From: Rhizobium ruizarguesonis
GTDB lineage: Bacteria; Pseudomonadota; Alphaproteobacteria; Rhizobiales; Rhizobiaceae
Direction of reading: 5' to 3'
Length of the DNA stretch: 64,000 bases
Assembly (NCBI RefSeq): GCF_012349115.1
Contig: NZ_PQIG01000072.1
Location: forward strand, 1 to 64,000
Position numbers and translations under genes: made by a program. Of the stretch, positions 48,062 through 56,892 are shown in pieces (within the stretch, counting starts at the first letter, position 1; the number at the start of each line of letters is the position of its first letter). The notes beneath the pieces are model-generated. The model saw only the letters and a program-made list of their open reading frames with translations. It did not search any database and was not told where the DNA came from.

Positions 48062-48283
48062 TTCGCCGATGTCGAGAAAAATACCGGTCATTTTCATAAT
48101 TTCTTTGCGAGTGACAGAAAGCGAGGCGTGTTCGTCGGGCCCATATTGCCCACAATCGGCGTACGAATGAGGTATCCAGATTGTAGGTAGTCCGAGGACA
48201 TCGGCGAAGAGGTCGTGGCAGCGAGCCTCCCAGATTTGGCAGGAGTGAGGGCTCTTGCGCATGGTTTTCTCAATCGAGTCACA
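48062..48283 (-). pseudogene. C-terminal fragment of an M20-family peptidase
   Basis: The frame carries DLFADVLGLPTIWIPHSYAD, then GQYGPDEHASLSVTRKEIMK and GIFLDIGE, which is the C-terminal signature of M20/ArgE/DapE amidohydrolases, including the metal-binding His of the PHSYAxCxQxxPDEH block. The rest of the enzyme is absent upstream in any single frame. It is a decayed gene end. Confidence 0.65.
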
Positions 48284-48640
48284 AACGAAATGCACCCCGT
48301 GATGACTAGGGGAAAGACGGGTGGCCATGATGACGATACCAGTCCGCATTCCAAAACAAGCGCCCTGGTGTCGCCAATGATCGGATGACAAGCGCGGACA
48401 GGTGCTGCGACAACTGCTGATCTATAGCGATGATCGCGATCATCGCCTCGGCCGTTCAATAGGCGGTTTTTGTCATGCGTGGGCCGGTGTGACGGCGGGC
48501 TACCGCCTCTGTTCCACCCGATCGCAGGAAAGCTCTTGTCCTGTCGATCTGGCAGACCGTAGTGCCGCTGGCTCATCGAGAAATCTCGATTTTTTCGTGC
48601 GTCGGTGGACGCCCATCCCAATGTCGCAGTGGGCTCCGGG

Positions 48641-49627
48641 TCAAGGATCAACTTCAACTTTAACCGTGTGCACCGCATTTCTCGCGTCAGTCAGCGGCTG
48701 TCCCGCCCCACATTCATCCGTGCACCGACATAGCAAGATATTCTGGCCTGATGTTGGGGTCCACGACAACTCGAACCGTTGCCAACTCCTTCCTTCGCGC
48801 GGCCCTACTGAGGCAGTCCGCCAGGAGCCTCCACCGTCCACGCTGACCTCGACGCTGGAGATCTGGTGATCTCCCCAAGCCCAGCCCCATATTTTCGTTG
48901 GCATGTCCGCTGACAGCAGATCATTTGGGGACGGCGATACGATAACGGACTCCGGGGCGACGCCCCAAACCGGCTTCATCCCCGACGCCGCAGGGTCATT
49001 GTAGAAGCGCGTCGTATAGGCGCCGCTTGCGCGCCGATCCGCAGCCGTGATCGAACCAACCCATTTTACGGAGTTTGTACCATACCAACCTGGCACGACC
49101 AGTCGAACCGGTCCTCCGCGCTCGGGAGTGAGTGGCCGACCGTTGATCTCAAGTGCGAGGATAACTTCTTCTGCAAGTGCTTTGCCGATCGGCAGGTCTT
49201 TTTGATAAGCTTCTCCAACATCTGCGTATTCGCCCCACTCGAGGCCGGAAGTCCAGATGTAGGACGCATGGCTGCTGATCTTTGCGCGTTCCAGAACAAG
49301 CGACAGCGGCACACCTTTCCAAATTACATTTCCGATCCTGCGTTTAGGCACTGTCGGAGCAAGCGGACTTCCAGCGCATTCGTGAACCGACATGTACTCG
49401 CGCTGTGGCATTGCTTGAAGGTCAGACAGATGCAATCTCGTCGGGTTACCCACGAGGCCATCGACATCCAAATGCCAATGCTCGGGGTCGATCTCCAGGA
49501 ACCCCATATGCGTTACCAGAAAAAGATCATCTTCAGGGGTGATCCACGATTTAAGGGCATGAACGCCGTCGGCAGGGCCCTGGAAGGAGAAACCCTTCTT
49601 GGTCATGTGCATACCCGTCCGCGCCAT
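48641..49627 (-). CDS. sulfite oxidase-like molybdopterin enzyme
   Basis: A 328-residue cytoplasmic member of the sulfite oxidase family. The Moco-binding domain holds the molybdenum-ligating cysteine in SVHECAGSPLAP, WKGVPLSLVLERA, and the RLVVPGWYGTNSVKWVGSI block with the arginine and lysine that bind the pterin. The C-terminal dimerisation domain is recognisable (IWGWAWGDHQISSVEVSVDG, then GGSWRTASV). No signal peptide or heme domain is present. The ATG at 49627 is preceded by GGAG inside the end of the nitrilase gene, so the two are coupled. The substrate is unknown. Confidence 0.82.
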   Translation of the reverse strand: MARTGMHMTKKGFSFQGPADGVHALKSWITPEDDLFLVTHMGFLEIDPEHWHLDVDGLVGNPTRLHLSDLQAMPQREYMSVHECAGSPLAPTVPKRRIGNVIWKGVPLSLVLERAKISSHASYIWTSGLEWGEYADVGEAYQKDLPIGKALAEEVILALEINGRPLTPERGGPVRLVVPGWYGTNSVKWVGSITAADRRASGAYTTRFYNDPAASGMKPVWGVAPESVIVSPSPNDLLSADMPTKIWGWAWGDHQISSVEVSVDGGGSWRTASVGPREGRSWQRFELSWTPTSGQNILLCRCTDECGAGQPLTDARNAVHTVKVEVDP

Positions 49628-49632
49628 CACCT

Positions 49633-50655
49633 TTACTCCGGCATGGCCACGGCCTCAGGGCTCGTTAGAGCGTCCTCAGCGCGGCCTTCCAAAAATCTGA
49701 TTGGGTTTCGACGCATCCGGTTCACGGTGACGTCGAAAATATCGAATCGGTTGTAACCAGCAACGACGTCGTGAAATCGTTTCGGCTCAACACAGTCGTC
49801 CAGATCGATTTGGGCATAGCCGATACCTTCGTCGGTCATTTCGTCACCAGTTGCCGCTCCAGTCGGCCCTAGGAAAAAGCTAGTGGCCCGCGGACTGGCA
49901 TCCATGATCGCTTCGATCGCAGGATCATGCAAGGCAATGGATTTGCGTGCGACTTCGTCCAGGTGCCCCGCCACGATGATCCCGAAGCACTTGGCCTCGA
50001 AGCAGTGCGCTGAGGCACGGATGCGGTTGGCTGCTCGGTTGTCGTAGTTGTCGCTTTCTGTGGGAACGCGAGTGGGCCAGATCGGCGGATAGCTACTTAT
50101 ATGAACTTGCTCGCCCTGCGTCATCAGACTATAGCGCGCGAGCGGATTTGTATTTTCCCCGCAAATTAGGCCGCCAATGCGACCGATTCTCGTGTTTGCG
50201 ACGACCAATCCTGCGCCATCGCCCGGATCCCAAACTAGTTTTTCAAAGAAGGTTGCGACCAGTTTTCGATGGTGGATCAGGATTTGGCCGGTATCGGAAA
50301 TCAGAACATTACTATTCCACAAACCTCCGACACTTGCCGGGTTGCGCTCGGAAAAACCGATTGAAACGAAAACACCGTTATCGGAGGCGGCCTTTCGCAC
50401 ACGCTCAATTTCCGGGCCGTCAATGTACACCGAAGCTTTCAAGAAGCGTTTGAAATGTTCGTGCGATTGAATGGGCGGGTAAAGTGCTGCCCAGACAGGG
50501 AAACCGGGAAGAAAGCTCTCCGAAAATACCACGAGCGATGCGCCGTTTCGGGCAGCCTCTGCTATCACCGAGCAAGCTTTTTCCCCGCTGGCCCCAGGAT
50601 CGAGATAGACGGGGGCAATATGAGCAGCGGCGGCCCAGAATTTCATGTTTCCCAT
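49633..50655 (-). CDS. nitrilase
   Basis: A 340-residue carbon-nitrogen hydrolase of the nitrilase branch. The catalytic triad is visible: Glu in VVFSESFLPGFPVW, Lys in HHRKLVATFFEK, and Cys in GGLICGENTNPLARY. Length and the CGEN context favour a true nitrilase (nitrile to acid plus ammonia) over an amidase. GAGGA precedes the ATG. It forms an operon with the sulfite-oxidase-like gene downstream and lies 63 bases after the RidA gene. Confidence 0.87.
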   Translation of the reverse strand: MGNMKFWAAAAHIAPVYLDPGASGEKACSVIAEAARNGASLVVFSESFLPGFPVWAALYPPIQSHEHFKRFLKASVYIDGPEIERVRKAASDNGVFVSIGFSERNPASVGGLWNSNVLISDTGQILIHHRKLVATFFEKLVWDPGDGAGLVVANTRIGRIGGLICGENTNPLARYSLMTQGEQVHISSYPPIWPTRVPTESDNYDNRAANRIRASAHCFEAKCFGIIVAGHLDEVARKSIALHDPAIEAIMDASPRATSFFLGPTGAATGDEMTDEGIGYAQIDLDDCVEPKRFHDVVAGYNRFDIFDVTVNRMRRNPIRFLEGRAEDALTSPEAVAMPE

Positions 50656-50718
50656 CTATATTCCTCTACTGATCAAGGCTCGCCATCAGCCATCTCGACT
50701 AGCTCGGCAAAAGCAGGC

Positions 50719-51102
50719 TCAAGATTGCCGTTTTGCTGTTAGACCGATTTCAATGCGTGCTCCAAGCGGCAGGCTGGCGCAGCCGATTGTGGTGCGGGCC
50801 GGGTAGGGCGATGAAAAACGCGTCGCGTAAATCTCATTCATCTGGCCAAAGTCACCCATGTCGGTGAGATAGACATTGACGGATACGACATCATCCGACC
50901 CCAGGCCCGCTGCCTCAAGGACTTGAAACAGATTATCGAAACACTGGCGTGTCTGGTCGGCTACATTTCCGTCGACAAGTTTGCCGGTGCCGGGGTCTAG
51001 CGGTGTCTGGCCGGAGCAGAACAGAAGATCGCCGGCCCATGTCGCGTGCGAATACGGTCCCACTGCCGCAGCGTTTGAAGCATTCACAGTTCGTCTGGAC
51101 AT
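50719..51102 (-). CDS. RidA-family (YjgF/YER057c) deaminase
   Basis: A 127-residue RidA-type protein, which hydrolyses reactive enamine/imine intermediates from PLP enzymes. The family signatures are AVGPYSHATWAGDLLFCSGQ, NVADQTRQCFDNLFQVLEAA, and the C-terminal PYPARTTIGCASLPLGARIEIG with the conserved Arg and Glu. The ATG at 51102 has GGGAG five bases upstream. It is divergent from the LysR regulator. A PLP class V enzyme lies nearby, which could supply its imine substrate. Confidence 0.88.
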   Translation of the reverse strand: MSRRTVNASNAAAVGPYSHATWAGDLLFCSGQTPLDPGTGKLVDGNVADQTRQCFDNLFQVLEAAGLGSDDVVSVNVYLTDMGDFGQMNEIYATRFSSPYPARTTIGCASLPLGARIEIGLTAKRQS

Positions 51103-51280
51103 GCGTTCTCCCAAGGTAGGTTCAAGTAGTGCGACCTGCTGGCGATAAGCGTTTCCGCAAGATATTTTGCTTCACTGCGCACCACACATAGCGGCACAGC
51201 ACGTTTGAAACTATCAAAACGAATTTGCGAGCCAACCCGAATAGGATGCACTACCCTGTGCAAAAATAGACGGAGGTAGC

Positions 51281-52201
51281 ATGGCGACTGCAATCGATCA
51301 TCTTGATTGGGACGATCTCAAACTCTTCCTCATCGTTGTCCGGTGCAAGAGCATGACCGGCGCCGCTCGCGAACTGAAAGTCAGCCACTCCACCGTATCT
51401 CGTCGACTTGCTCGTCTGGAATATACGGTTGGCAGTGCACTCGTCGAACGGACCAAAGATGGACTTCTGCTGACACCGGCCGGCCTGGTTACAATGCGGC
51501 GAGCGGAGGAAATCGAGAACGGCGTGAATGCTCTTCGCAGCGACGTAAGCAATCGTGACGAAATACGCGGCACAGTCAGATTAGCCACCATGGAAGGCAT
51601 CGCAACGCTTTATCTCTCCGAGCGCCTCGTTGAACTCAGTAGCCGGCACCCTGATCTTGACCTCGAGCTTGTAACGTCGCCGCAAACGGTTCGGGTCGCT
51701 CGCCGGGAAGCGGATTTATTCCTAAGCTTCTTCAAGCCCCATGGAACTTCTCTGGACAGTCAGCTGATCGGACGTTTCAAGACTGGCTTATTCGCTTCGC
51801 AGGCTTATCTTGAGCGCAATGGAGTTCCCTCTCAAGCGGCGGATCTTCGCGAGCACCGCTTTGTTGGCTATATCGAGGAGCTGATTCAGCTTGAAAGCGT
51901 GCTCTGGCTAGAGGAACTCGTACCCACCCCAAAAATTGCGTTCAGCTCAAATAGCATGATGTCGCAGATGTTCGCGGCGTCTGCGGGCGCAGGCATCGTA
52001 GCGCTTCCCGAATTCGCACTCAGTCTAAACCTGGGTCTCGTTCCAGTGCTCGACGAACTGAGCGGCGAGCGCGAGATCTGGATGTCAGCACACCAGGATC
52101 TAGCTTATCTTCCAAGAGTGAGAGCCGTAAAGCAATTCGTGAAAGAGCTGGTACGTCGAGACGAACAACGCCTTCTGAGAAACTCACCTTGGTCTTCGTG
52201 A
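51281..52201 (+). CDS. LysR-family transcriptional regulator
   Basis: A 306-residue regulator. The winged HTH is at residues about 8-68 (DDLKLFLIVVRCKSMTGAAR, then LKVSHSTVSRRLARLE), with a substrate-binding domain after. GGAGG precedes the ATG. It is divergent from the RidA-nitrilase-oxidase genes and is followed by the class V aminotransferase gene, so it probably controls both. The subgroup with SHSTVSRRLARLE is often linked to amino-acid-type metabolism. Confidence 0.87.
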   Translation: MATAIDHLDWDDLKLFLIVVRCKSMTGAARELKVSHSTVSRRLARLEYTVGSALVERTKDGLLLTPAGLVTMRRAEEIENGVNALRSDVSNRDEIRGTVRLATMEGIATLYLSERLVELSSRHPDLDLELVTSPQTVRVARREADLFLSFFKPHGTSLDSQLIGRFKTGLFASQAYLERNGVPSQAADLREHRFVGYIEELIQLESVLWLEELVPTPKIAFSSNSMMSQMFAASAGAGIVALPEFALSLNLGLVPVLDELSGEREIWMSAHQDLAYLPRVRAVKQFVKELVRRDEQRLLRNSPWSS

Positions 52202-52364
52202 AGTTTCGCAAATCGGACTGCGCGGAGCGCTCTTGCCGGCCGAATTGGCGGACGCTTACGTCCCGTCGCTCAATTCTGCACATCGGGTTGCGAAGTTGTC
52301 AGCTTCCGTGACAACGCCGATTGCGTCAACAAGATTGACGCTCGATCAAAGGAAGGAACCCCTC

Positions 52365-53570
52365 ATGTCGCAAATCAGCCGCGACGCTCGCAAGACTTTG
52401 GACCTTCTTCGCTTGCGTGCTGATACCCCCGGCACAAAAAACAGAAACCACCTTAACAATGCTGGTGCTGCGCTGATGCCGAGCCCTGTTATTGAAGCGG
52501 TGGTTGGGTACCTAAGCCGGGAAGGCGAGATCGGCGGATACGAAGCCGCAGCTGAGTCCAACTCTCTACTGGAGGGGACATATGACAGCTTGGCTACATT
52601 CGTAAACTGTGGCCGCGACGAGATTGCGATATCTGAAAATGCGACGATCGCCTGGCAACGCGCCTTCTATTCCCTCTCTTTCCGACCTGGAGACCGGATC
52701 CTGACGGCAAGTGTCGAATTTGCAGCCAACTACATCGCCTTTCTGCAGGTTGCCAAACGCACCGGCGTATCGATCGAAGTCATTCCGAATGACGCTTCTG
52801 GGGTCCTCGATCCGAACGCACTGGCGAAAATGATCGATGATCGCGTTCGGTTGATAGCGGTTACCTGGATCCCGACCAACGGCGGGCTTATCAATCCAGC
52901 AGCAGCGATCGGTCGAATAGCGCGAAAAAACGGCATCCTCTATCTTCTCGACGCATGCCAAGCTGCGGGTCAAATCCCGATCGATGTCAACGCGCTCGGC
53001 TGCGACATCCTGACTGCTACCGGCAGGAAGTTTCTCCGAGCGCCACGCGGAACGGGATTCATGTACATGCGTAAATCACTCGTGGATAAGATCGAGCCAG
53101 CGATGATCGACCTCTATGGCGCGCCCTGGACTGGTCCGGATCGATACGAATTGCGCCCTGATGCCAGGCGTTTTGAAACATGGGAGAAGAACTGTTCGGT
53201 TCGTCTCGGCCTGCGGGCAGCAGTGGACTACGCGCTCGACATTGGGCTCGAAAATATCGAAGAGCGCTGCAATCACCTTTCGTCAAAGCTTCGCGAAGGC
53301 TTGCGGGGTATACGAGCCGTGTCCGTGCATGATCTCGGGAGGCCCCTTGCTTCCATCATCTCATTCACTGTCAACGACTGGGACTCGTCATCGGTCATGG
53401 CTTATCTGACTGGCAAGGGAATCAACGTCTCAGTTTCCCCTCCTTCTAGTACACCCGTCGACGCCTATACGCGACAACTCCCCCCCGTGGTGCGAGCGTC
53501 GCCACATTATTACAATACCGAGGAAGAGATCGATGCATTCCTGGAGGCGATTGCTAGTATTGCCTCGTAG
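52365..53570 (+). CDS. class V PLP aminotransferase/desulfurase-like enzyme
   Basis: A 401-residue fold type I PLP enzyme of the NifS/isopenicillin-N-epimerase class. Features: HLNNAGAALMPSPVIEAVVG N-terminal block, LLDACQAAGQIPIDVNALGC with the cofactor Asp, and ATGRKFLRAPRGTGFMYMRK with the Schiff-base Lys. No reactive desulfurase cysteine loop is obvious, so it is more likely an epimerase, lyase or racemase than a sulfur donor. The start at 52365 has AAGGAAGG upstream. It is co-oriented with LysR and 163 bases after it. Confidence 0.8.
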   Translation: MSQISRDARKTLDLLRLRADTPGTKNRNHLNNAGAALMPSPVIEAVVGYLSREGEIGGYEAAAESNSLLEGTYDSLATFVNCGRDEIAISENATIAWQRAFYSLSFRPGDRILTASVEFAANYIAFLQVAKRTGVSIEVIPNDASGVLDPNALAKMIDDRVRLIAVTWIPTNGGLINPAAAIGRIARKNGILYLLDACQAAGQIPIDVNALGCDILTATGRKFLRAPRGTGFMYMRKSLVDKIEPAMIDLYGAPWTGPDRYELRPDARRFETWEKNCSVRLGLRAAVDYALDIGLENIEERCNHLSSKLREGLRGIRAVSVHDLGRPLASIISFTVNDWDSSSVMAYLTGKGINVSVSPPSSTPVDAYTRQLPPVVRASPHYYNTEEEIDAFLEAIASIAS

Positions 53571-53885
53571 CTGATTTGCTCGCCTGACGAACGAGCGGAT
53601 CTTTTCAAAAGGCAAAGCAGTTGATGCGACCTTACATCAAGTCGTGACTGCATGCTAAGATCAAGCCCTAACTGTTCGGTCCTGTTAGGCAGATCATGGC
53701 AGGCGCATCTGCCAATCCCGCCCACGCAACGCCATAAAGCAATGGCAAATGTTCATATAAGTCTCGCTCCAGAAGCCCGACATTTTCAAAGTGCCGGCGA
53801 ACCCATCCGCCTTGTTCCGTGGCGATACACGGATTTCTAATTGCAGGCGTGTTGAAGTCCCCGCTGCGTTAGCGGGTGATCTCCT
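53571..53885. other. intergenic gap between convergent genes
   Basis: About 315 bases between the PLP gene and the asparagine-synthetase-like gene, whose 3' ends face each other. No gene or clear terminator is seen. Confidence 0.3.
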
Positions 53886-55481
53886 TCAAGTTCCGTCAAT
53901 TCGCCGAAGCATGTGTTCAACGTTAATCGCGTGGAAGATAGAGCCGAGCTCGCTAAGCGGAGAATCGTATCGGATGTCGTCTATTGTGGCGATCAGGCGG
54001 TCAGCATCGATCAGTCCCAGTTCATGCAGCAGGCAACGACGGGATAATTGACTAGTGATCTCGCTAGCACCGATAATCAGCGAGCCGGTCAGATAGTGTT
54101 CGAAATTTTCTCTTATAGAAACGCCGAAGAACCGTTTGGGATATCCAAGCCGTTCCAACATCCGGCGATGCAGCGCCTTTTCGTGCCTCCAGGCTAAAGG
54201 TAAACTCCGATAAAATCGTACGGCTTCCGGCTGGGCGAATGGGCTAATTGGCCATATGCCATGGCTCGCAAACAAAGGAGCCCGCGCGGCGTGTGCCTCC
54301 AGTACCGAAATCGGCAGAATAGGAAAGGGTGCCCGATCGCAGCTTGCTGCATAGTCGGGCAATCGGCTTTTGAGCACCAGTGTCATGGCGGAGGGAAGGA
54401 TCTCAGGAAGGAATGCATCGCTAATATTACGAGCGAATTGCTCGTGATTTTGCTCGAAAGCATGGGCCATTAGCAACTCATCACCGCCTGTACCAGTTGC
54501 GACCGCCCGTGGAGCTGAGGCAGTTGCGAGCGACTTCAATAGTTGATGGAGAGGCCGCTGCAGATCGGCATTGTAGGGAGCTGGGACGTAGTCGCTACTC
54601 ACCTTGAACCCACACGGAACCATTGGTATCGTGTCAACACGCAGCGTTTGATCGTGGAAGCCAAAGTGCTCGATTGCTATTTCGCGCCTCGAAGTCTGTT
54701 GACTTCGAGCTGGCCCCTCGACCTCCAAGGCATAGGTTTGCAGGGCGTCAGGATGCTGCTCCGCCAAAATGGCGGCAACGACTGCCGAATCCAATCCTCC
54801 GCTGAATTCGCTAGCCGTGAGGGCGGGCGTGAGCGGCCAGCGACGCAGCAGGGCGTCGATCAAACGGCATGCTGCGGCGGCAACATCGGCCCCATCCACA
54901 AGCGGGGTCGGGATGAAATACGGTGCCGGAGGGGGATATTTCGTCTCGACGGCTCCCGTCCTGCTGATGCAAAGTGACGCGCGCTCCGTCAGCATGAAAA
55001 CACAGCGAAACATCGTGGTTGTTGCATAGGGGAGCGTCCCGACAAGACGCAGGCCAGTTCGGTCCGTGTCGACGTCAGCGAGAGTCATGCCCGAATAAAA
55101 GTCCGCTATCGACCAGGAGAGATCAATGCGCTCACCGCTGACCTTCAGATAAAGTGGCGCAACACCTCCATGTCCGGCGCTGAAGGTCACCGTGCCGGAA
55201 TGGCGATTGATCGAAATTGTCTGATAGTCCAATGGCCATTGCCCAAAAGCACAGAAATCATGTGCTCGTTCTATCGGCCAATCCCTGAGTGCCACAACCT
55301 GCCCACTCGCTTCGGCGGAACGCTCGCGGCAGATCAGGATGATTTGATCAGTGGTGTCCCAACGGAAGCTTTCGAGTAAAGGATGGTCCAGGATCTTGAT
55401 AGAGATGTTGGGATATGACGACGGGATCAGCGGTTCATCCACGCACTCGAGATGACCTCGGTCAATCGTTCCCTTGAACAT
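53886..55481 (-). CDS. asparagine-synthetase homologue without glutaminase cysteine (lasso-cyclase-like)
   Basis: A 531-residue protein of the asparagine synthetase/beta-lactam synthetase family. The C-terminal ATP-pyrophosphatase domain has the PP-loop SEFSGGLDSAVVAAIL near residue 227 and a second ATP-domain block, ATGTGGDELLMAHAF, near residue 330. The N-terminal domain keeps the fold (GHGGVAPLYLKVSGERIDLS) but begins MFKG, so Cys-2 needed for glutaminase activity is absent. This combination is typical of McjC-type lasso-peptide cyclases and beta-lactam synthetases, which adenylate a carboxylate and form an amide in place of making asparagine. Size is near that of McjC. It lies 73 bases after a 52-codon peptide gene and next to rhiI. 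No McjB-type protease was found near it. Confidence 0.78.
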   Translation of the reverse strand: MFKGTIDRGHLECVDEPLIPSSYPNISIKILDHPLLESFRWDTTDQIILICRERSAEASGQVVALRDWPIERAHDFCAFGQWPLDYQTISINRHSGTVTFSAGHGGVAPLYLKVSGERIDLSWSIADFYSGMTLADVDTDRTGLRLVGTLPYATTTMFRCVFMLTERASLCISRTGAVETKYPPPAPYFIPTPLVDGADVAAAACRLIDALLRRWPLTPALTASEFSGGLDSAVVAAILAEQHPDALQTYALEVEGPARSQQTSRREIAIEHFGFHDQTLRVDTIPMVPCGFKVSSDYVPAPYNADLQRPLHQLLKSLATASAPRAVATGTGGDELLMAHAFEQNHEQFARNISDAFLPEILPSAMTLVLKSRLPDYAASCDRAPFPILPISVLEAHAARAPLFASHGIWPISPFAQPEAVRFYRSLPLAWRHEKALHRRMLERLGYPKRFFGVSIRENFEHYLTGSLIIGASEITSQLSRRCLLHELGLIDADRLIATIDDIRYDSPLSELGSIFHAINVEHMLRRIDGT

Positions 55482-55517
55482 GGGTGATCGCCTAGTTGAT
55501 GAAAATCTAAAGGGGCA

Positions 55518-55543
55518 GTGACCGCCGCCTTGGCGACGGTCAC
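55518..55543 (-). other. hairpin between peptide gene and cyclase-like gene
   Basis: GTGACCG / CGGTCAC form a perfect 7-bp stem, extended by a further CGC/GCG pairing after one mismatch. It lies 11 bases after the peptide stop on the minus strand. Such hairpins often give more precursor than enzyme message in peptide operons. Confidence 0.6.
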
Positions 55544-55554
55544 ACGGATGAGAC

Positions 55555-55713
55555 TTAGACGTCGAGTTTGTCCATGTCGCCCGGTTTCCCCCCCTTGATC
55601 ATGGCAGCAATTTCTGTGGTCGAAGGGGTCGGTCCGACGCGCGGCGCCTTGGCAAACACGCTCAACTCGCCACCGATGAGTTTAACGGGCTTGCGGGTAG
55701 TTATCGTTTCCAT
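55555..55713 (-). CDS. small peptide, candidate modified-peptide precursor
   Basis: A 52-codon gene with GGAG nine bases before the ATG. It begins METITTRKPVKLIGGELSVF and ends IKGGKPGDMDKLDV; the middle is proline/threonine rich (GPTPSTTE). It has no cysteine, no signal peptide and no transmembrane segment. It directly precedes the cyclase-like gene on the same strand, with a hairpin between, the usual precursor-enzyme layout. One possible parse is a leader up to Val-26 and a core from Gly-27, where Gly-27 and Glu-34 would give an eight-residue macrolactam ring; but residue -2 would be Arg, not the usual Thr, so this is only a suggestion. The Lys/Asp-rich tail could also be the modified part. 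Confidence 0.65.
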   Translation of the reverse strand: METITTRKPVKLIGGELSVFAKAPRVGPTPSTTEIAAMIKGGKPGDMDKLDV

Positions 55714-56035
55714 GTTATGATTCTCCGTTGGTTGCTTTCCTCGCCGTTCCCCTAAAGGGGTGCCAATGACGCGAGTGACTGAGTTACACTGACTGTCCCA
55801 TACCGTTCTAGGGTGGCATAGGCTGCGGAATCATTAGGCTACAATCGATCCGGGCGGCTACGTGACTGGCTCTCTGACCTAAGCATTGATTGCGATGTAG
55901 CACCGCTTGTGCAAAAGAATTCCAGGCGGTGACTTGTGTGCGCTTATGAGCCGGACTGGCGGCGAATTGGTGACCAAAACTTCCTGAGCCGTAAGGTTCA
56001 AACATCGAGCGGAATTTCCTATGCTAGCTAGTTGC
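55714..56035. other. upstream region of the peptide gene
   Basis: About 320 bases between the peptide ATG and the rhiI stop. It contains a small CCCC-TTTA-GGGG hairpin near 55752-55763 and a weak AGTG/CACT inverted repeat, but no convincing copy of the rhi box. No gene is seen. Confidence 0.35.
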
Positions 56036-56590
56036 CTACAACGTCTGGGGGGCGGACGAGGGGATGACTTCGAGTGGCACGACTAACTCGTTTTCGAAAA
56101 TGCTAGGCTCTGAGAGGATGTGTGTTTGCCACCCGTTGGCGCGCAAGGTGTTTATCAGCTTTGGGTGCGTCTCGCCGATAAGCGAGGTGATGCCAGCAAC
56201 GCGGCAAAACTCCATCAACCCGATCATCAAAACACGCGATACTGGAACCCCGTCAATCTTTTCATCACCGCTTGCAACCGCCCACCGCGTCCATTCGAAA
56301 ACGTCGTGCGACCTTGGCCACTTTTGGCCCCGCATGATTTGCGGGTAGACGGTTGAAAGAAGATGTGGCTGCACCGTAGGAAGGAGCCGAGAATACCCGA
56401 TCACCGTATCGTTCTTGAGAACGCTAAAATGAATAGCGCAATCGTGATCAAACTGATCTATTTCCCGTCTGTCACTCTTGCGTAATGCCTGCCACCCACG
56501 TCGCTCCACAAATTGCTGGTGTCGAAATCGCCAGATTTTCTCCATGATTACGGCGTTAGCCCGAGAGTCCCCAATGCAAATCTTCATCAT
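56036..56590 (-). CDS. rhiI: acyl-homoserine-lactone synthase RhiI
   Basis: A 184-residue LuxI-family enzyme that makes AHL signals from acyl-ACP and S-adenosylmethionine. Conserved residues are present in RFRHQQFVERRGW, IDQFDHDCAIHF, GYSRLLPTVQPHLLSTVYP and DVFEWTRWAV. The start is taken at 56590 (MMKICIGD), where AGGA is well placed; an in-frame extension to 56614 lacks one. The assignment to RhiI rests on its position next to rhiABC and rhiR, as in R. leguminosarum. A palindromic box 49 bases upstream suggests positive autoregulation by RhiR. Confidence 0.88.
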   Translation of the reverse strand: MMKICIGDSRANAVIMEKIWRFRHQQFVERRGWQALRKSDRREIDQFDHDCAIHFSVLKNDTVIGYSRLLPTVQPHLLSTVYPQIMRGQKWPRSHDVFEWTRWAVASGDEKIDGVPVSRVLMIGLMEFCRVAGITSLIGETHPKLINTLRANGWQTHILSEPSIFENELVVPLEVIPSSAPQTL

Positions 56591-56638
56591 CGCTTCCTGA
56601 CCCCCGGGGATCACTATGCGCGATCTTTCTGTCCTTCA

Positions 56639-56660
56639 AAATGAGTAGAAATACTCATTT
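56639..56660. promoter_or_regulatory. rhi (lux-type) box upstream of rhiI
   Basis: AAATGAGTA-GAAA-TACTCATTT: perfect 9-bp arms with a 4-base centre. It is 49 bases upstream of the rhiI start codon. Size and symmetry fit a LuxR-family binding site, and half sites recur at 58050-58071 before rhiA. Confidence 0.75.
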
Positions 56661-56892
56661 CTGAGCTAGGTCGCGGATGATTAACGTCGTTCGTCGCGCT
56701 ACCATGGTTTGAAACCAAACAATCCCCCGCGGCATGGGAAATAGCGGTAACGGAAAGATCGGCCAAAACGGGCTTAAGAATGCCATCATCTCATACCGCT
56801 AGAGCGTATCCGGATTTAGTTGAATCGGAAGGGATTCCGTTTTTGTGTGTTTTGTGATTCAAGATGCTGGCTGGAGTGGAGGCCAGCATCGA

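Noticed and set aside
47824..48099. Plus-strand 91-codon frame
   Set aside because: No ribosome site, no family features and it lies antisense to the M20 peptidase fragment.
55555..55713. Canonical lasso-peptide precursor
   Set aside because: The Thr at -2 and the usual leader motif are absent and no protease gene is near, so I call it only a candidate modified peptide.
55714..55850. rhi box upstream of the peptide gene
   Set aside because: Only a weak AGTG/CACT repeat with the wrong spacing is present; it does not match the two good boxes.
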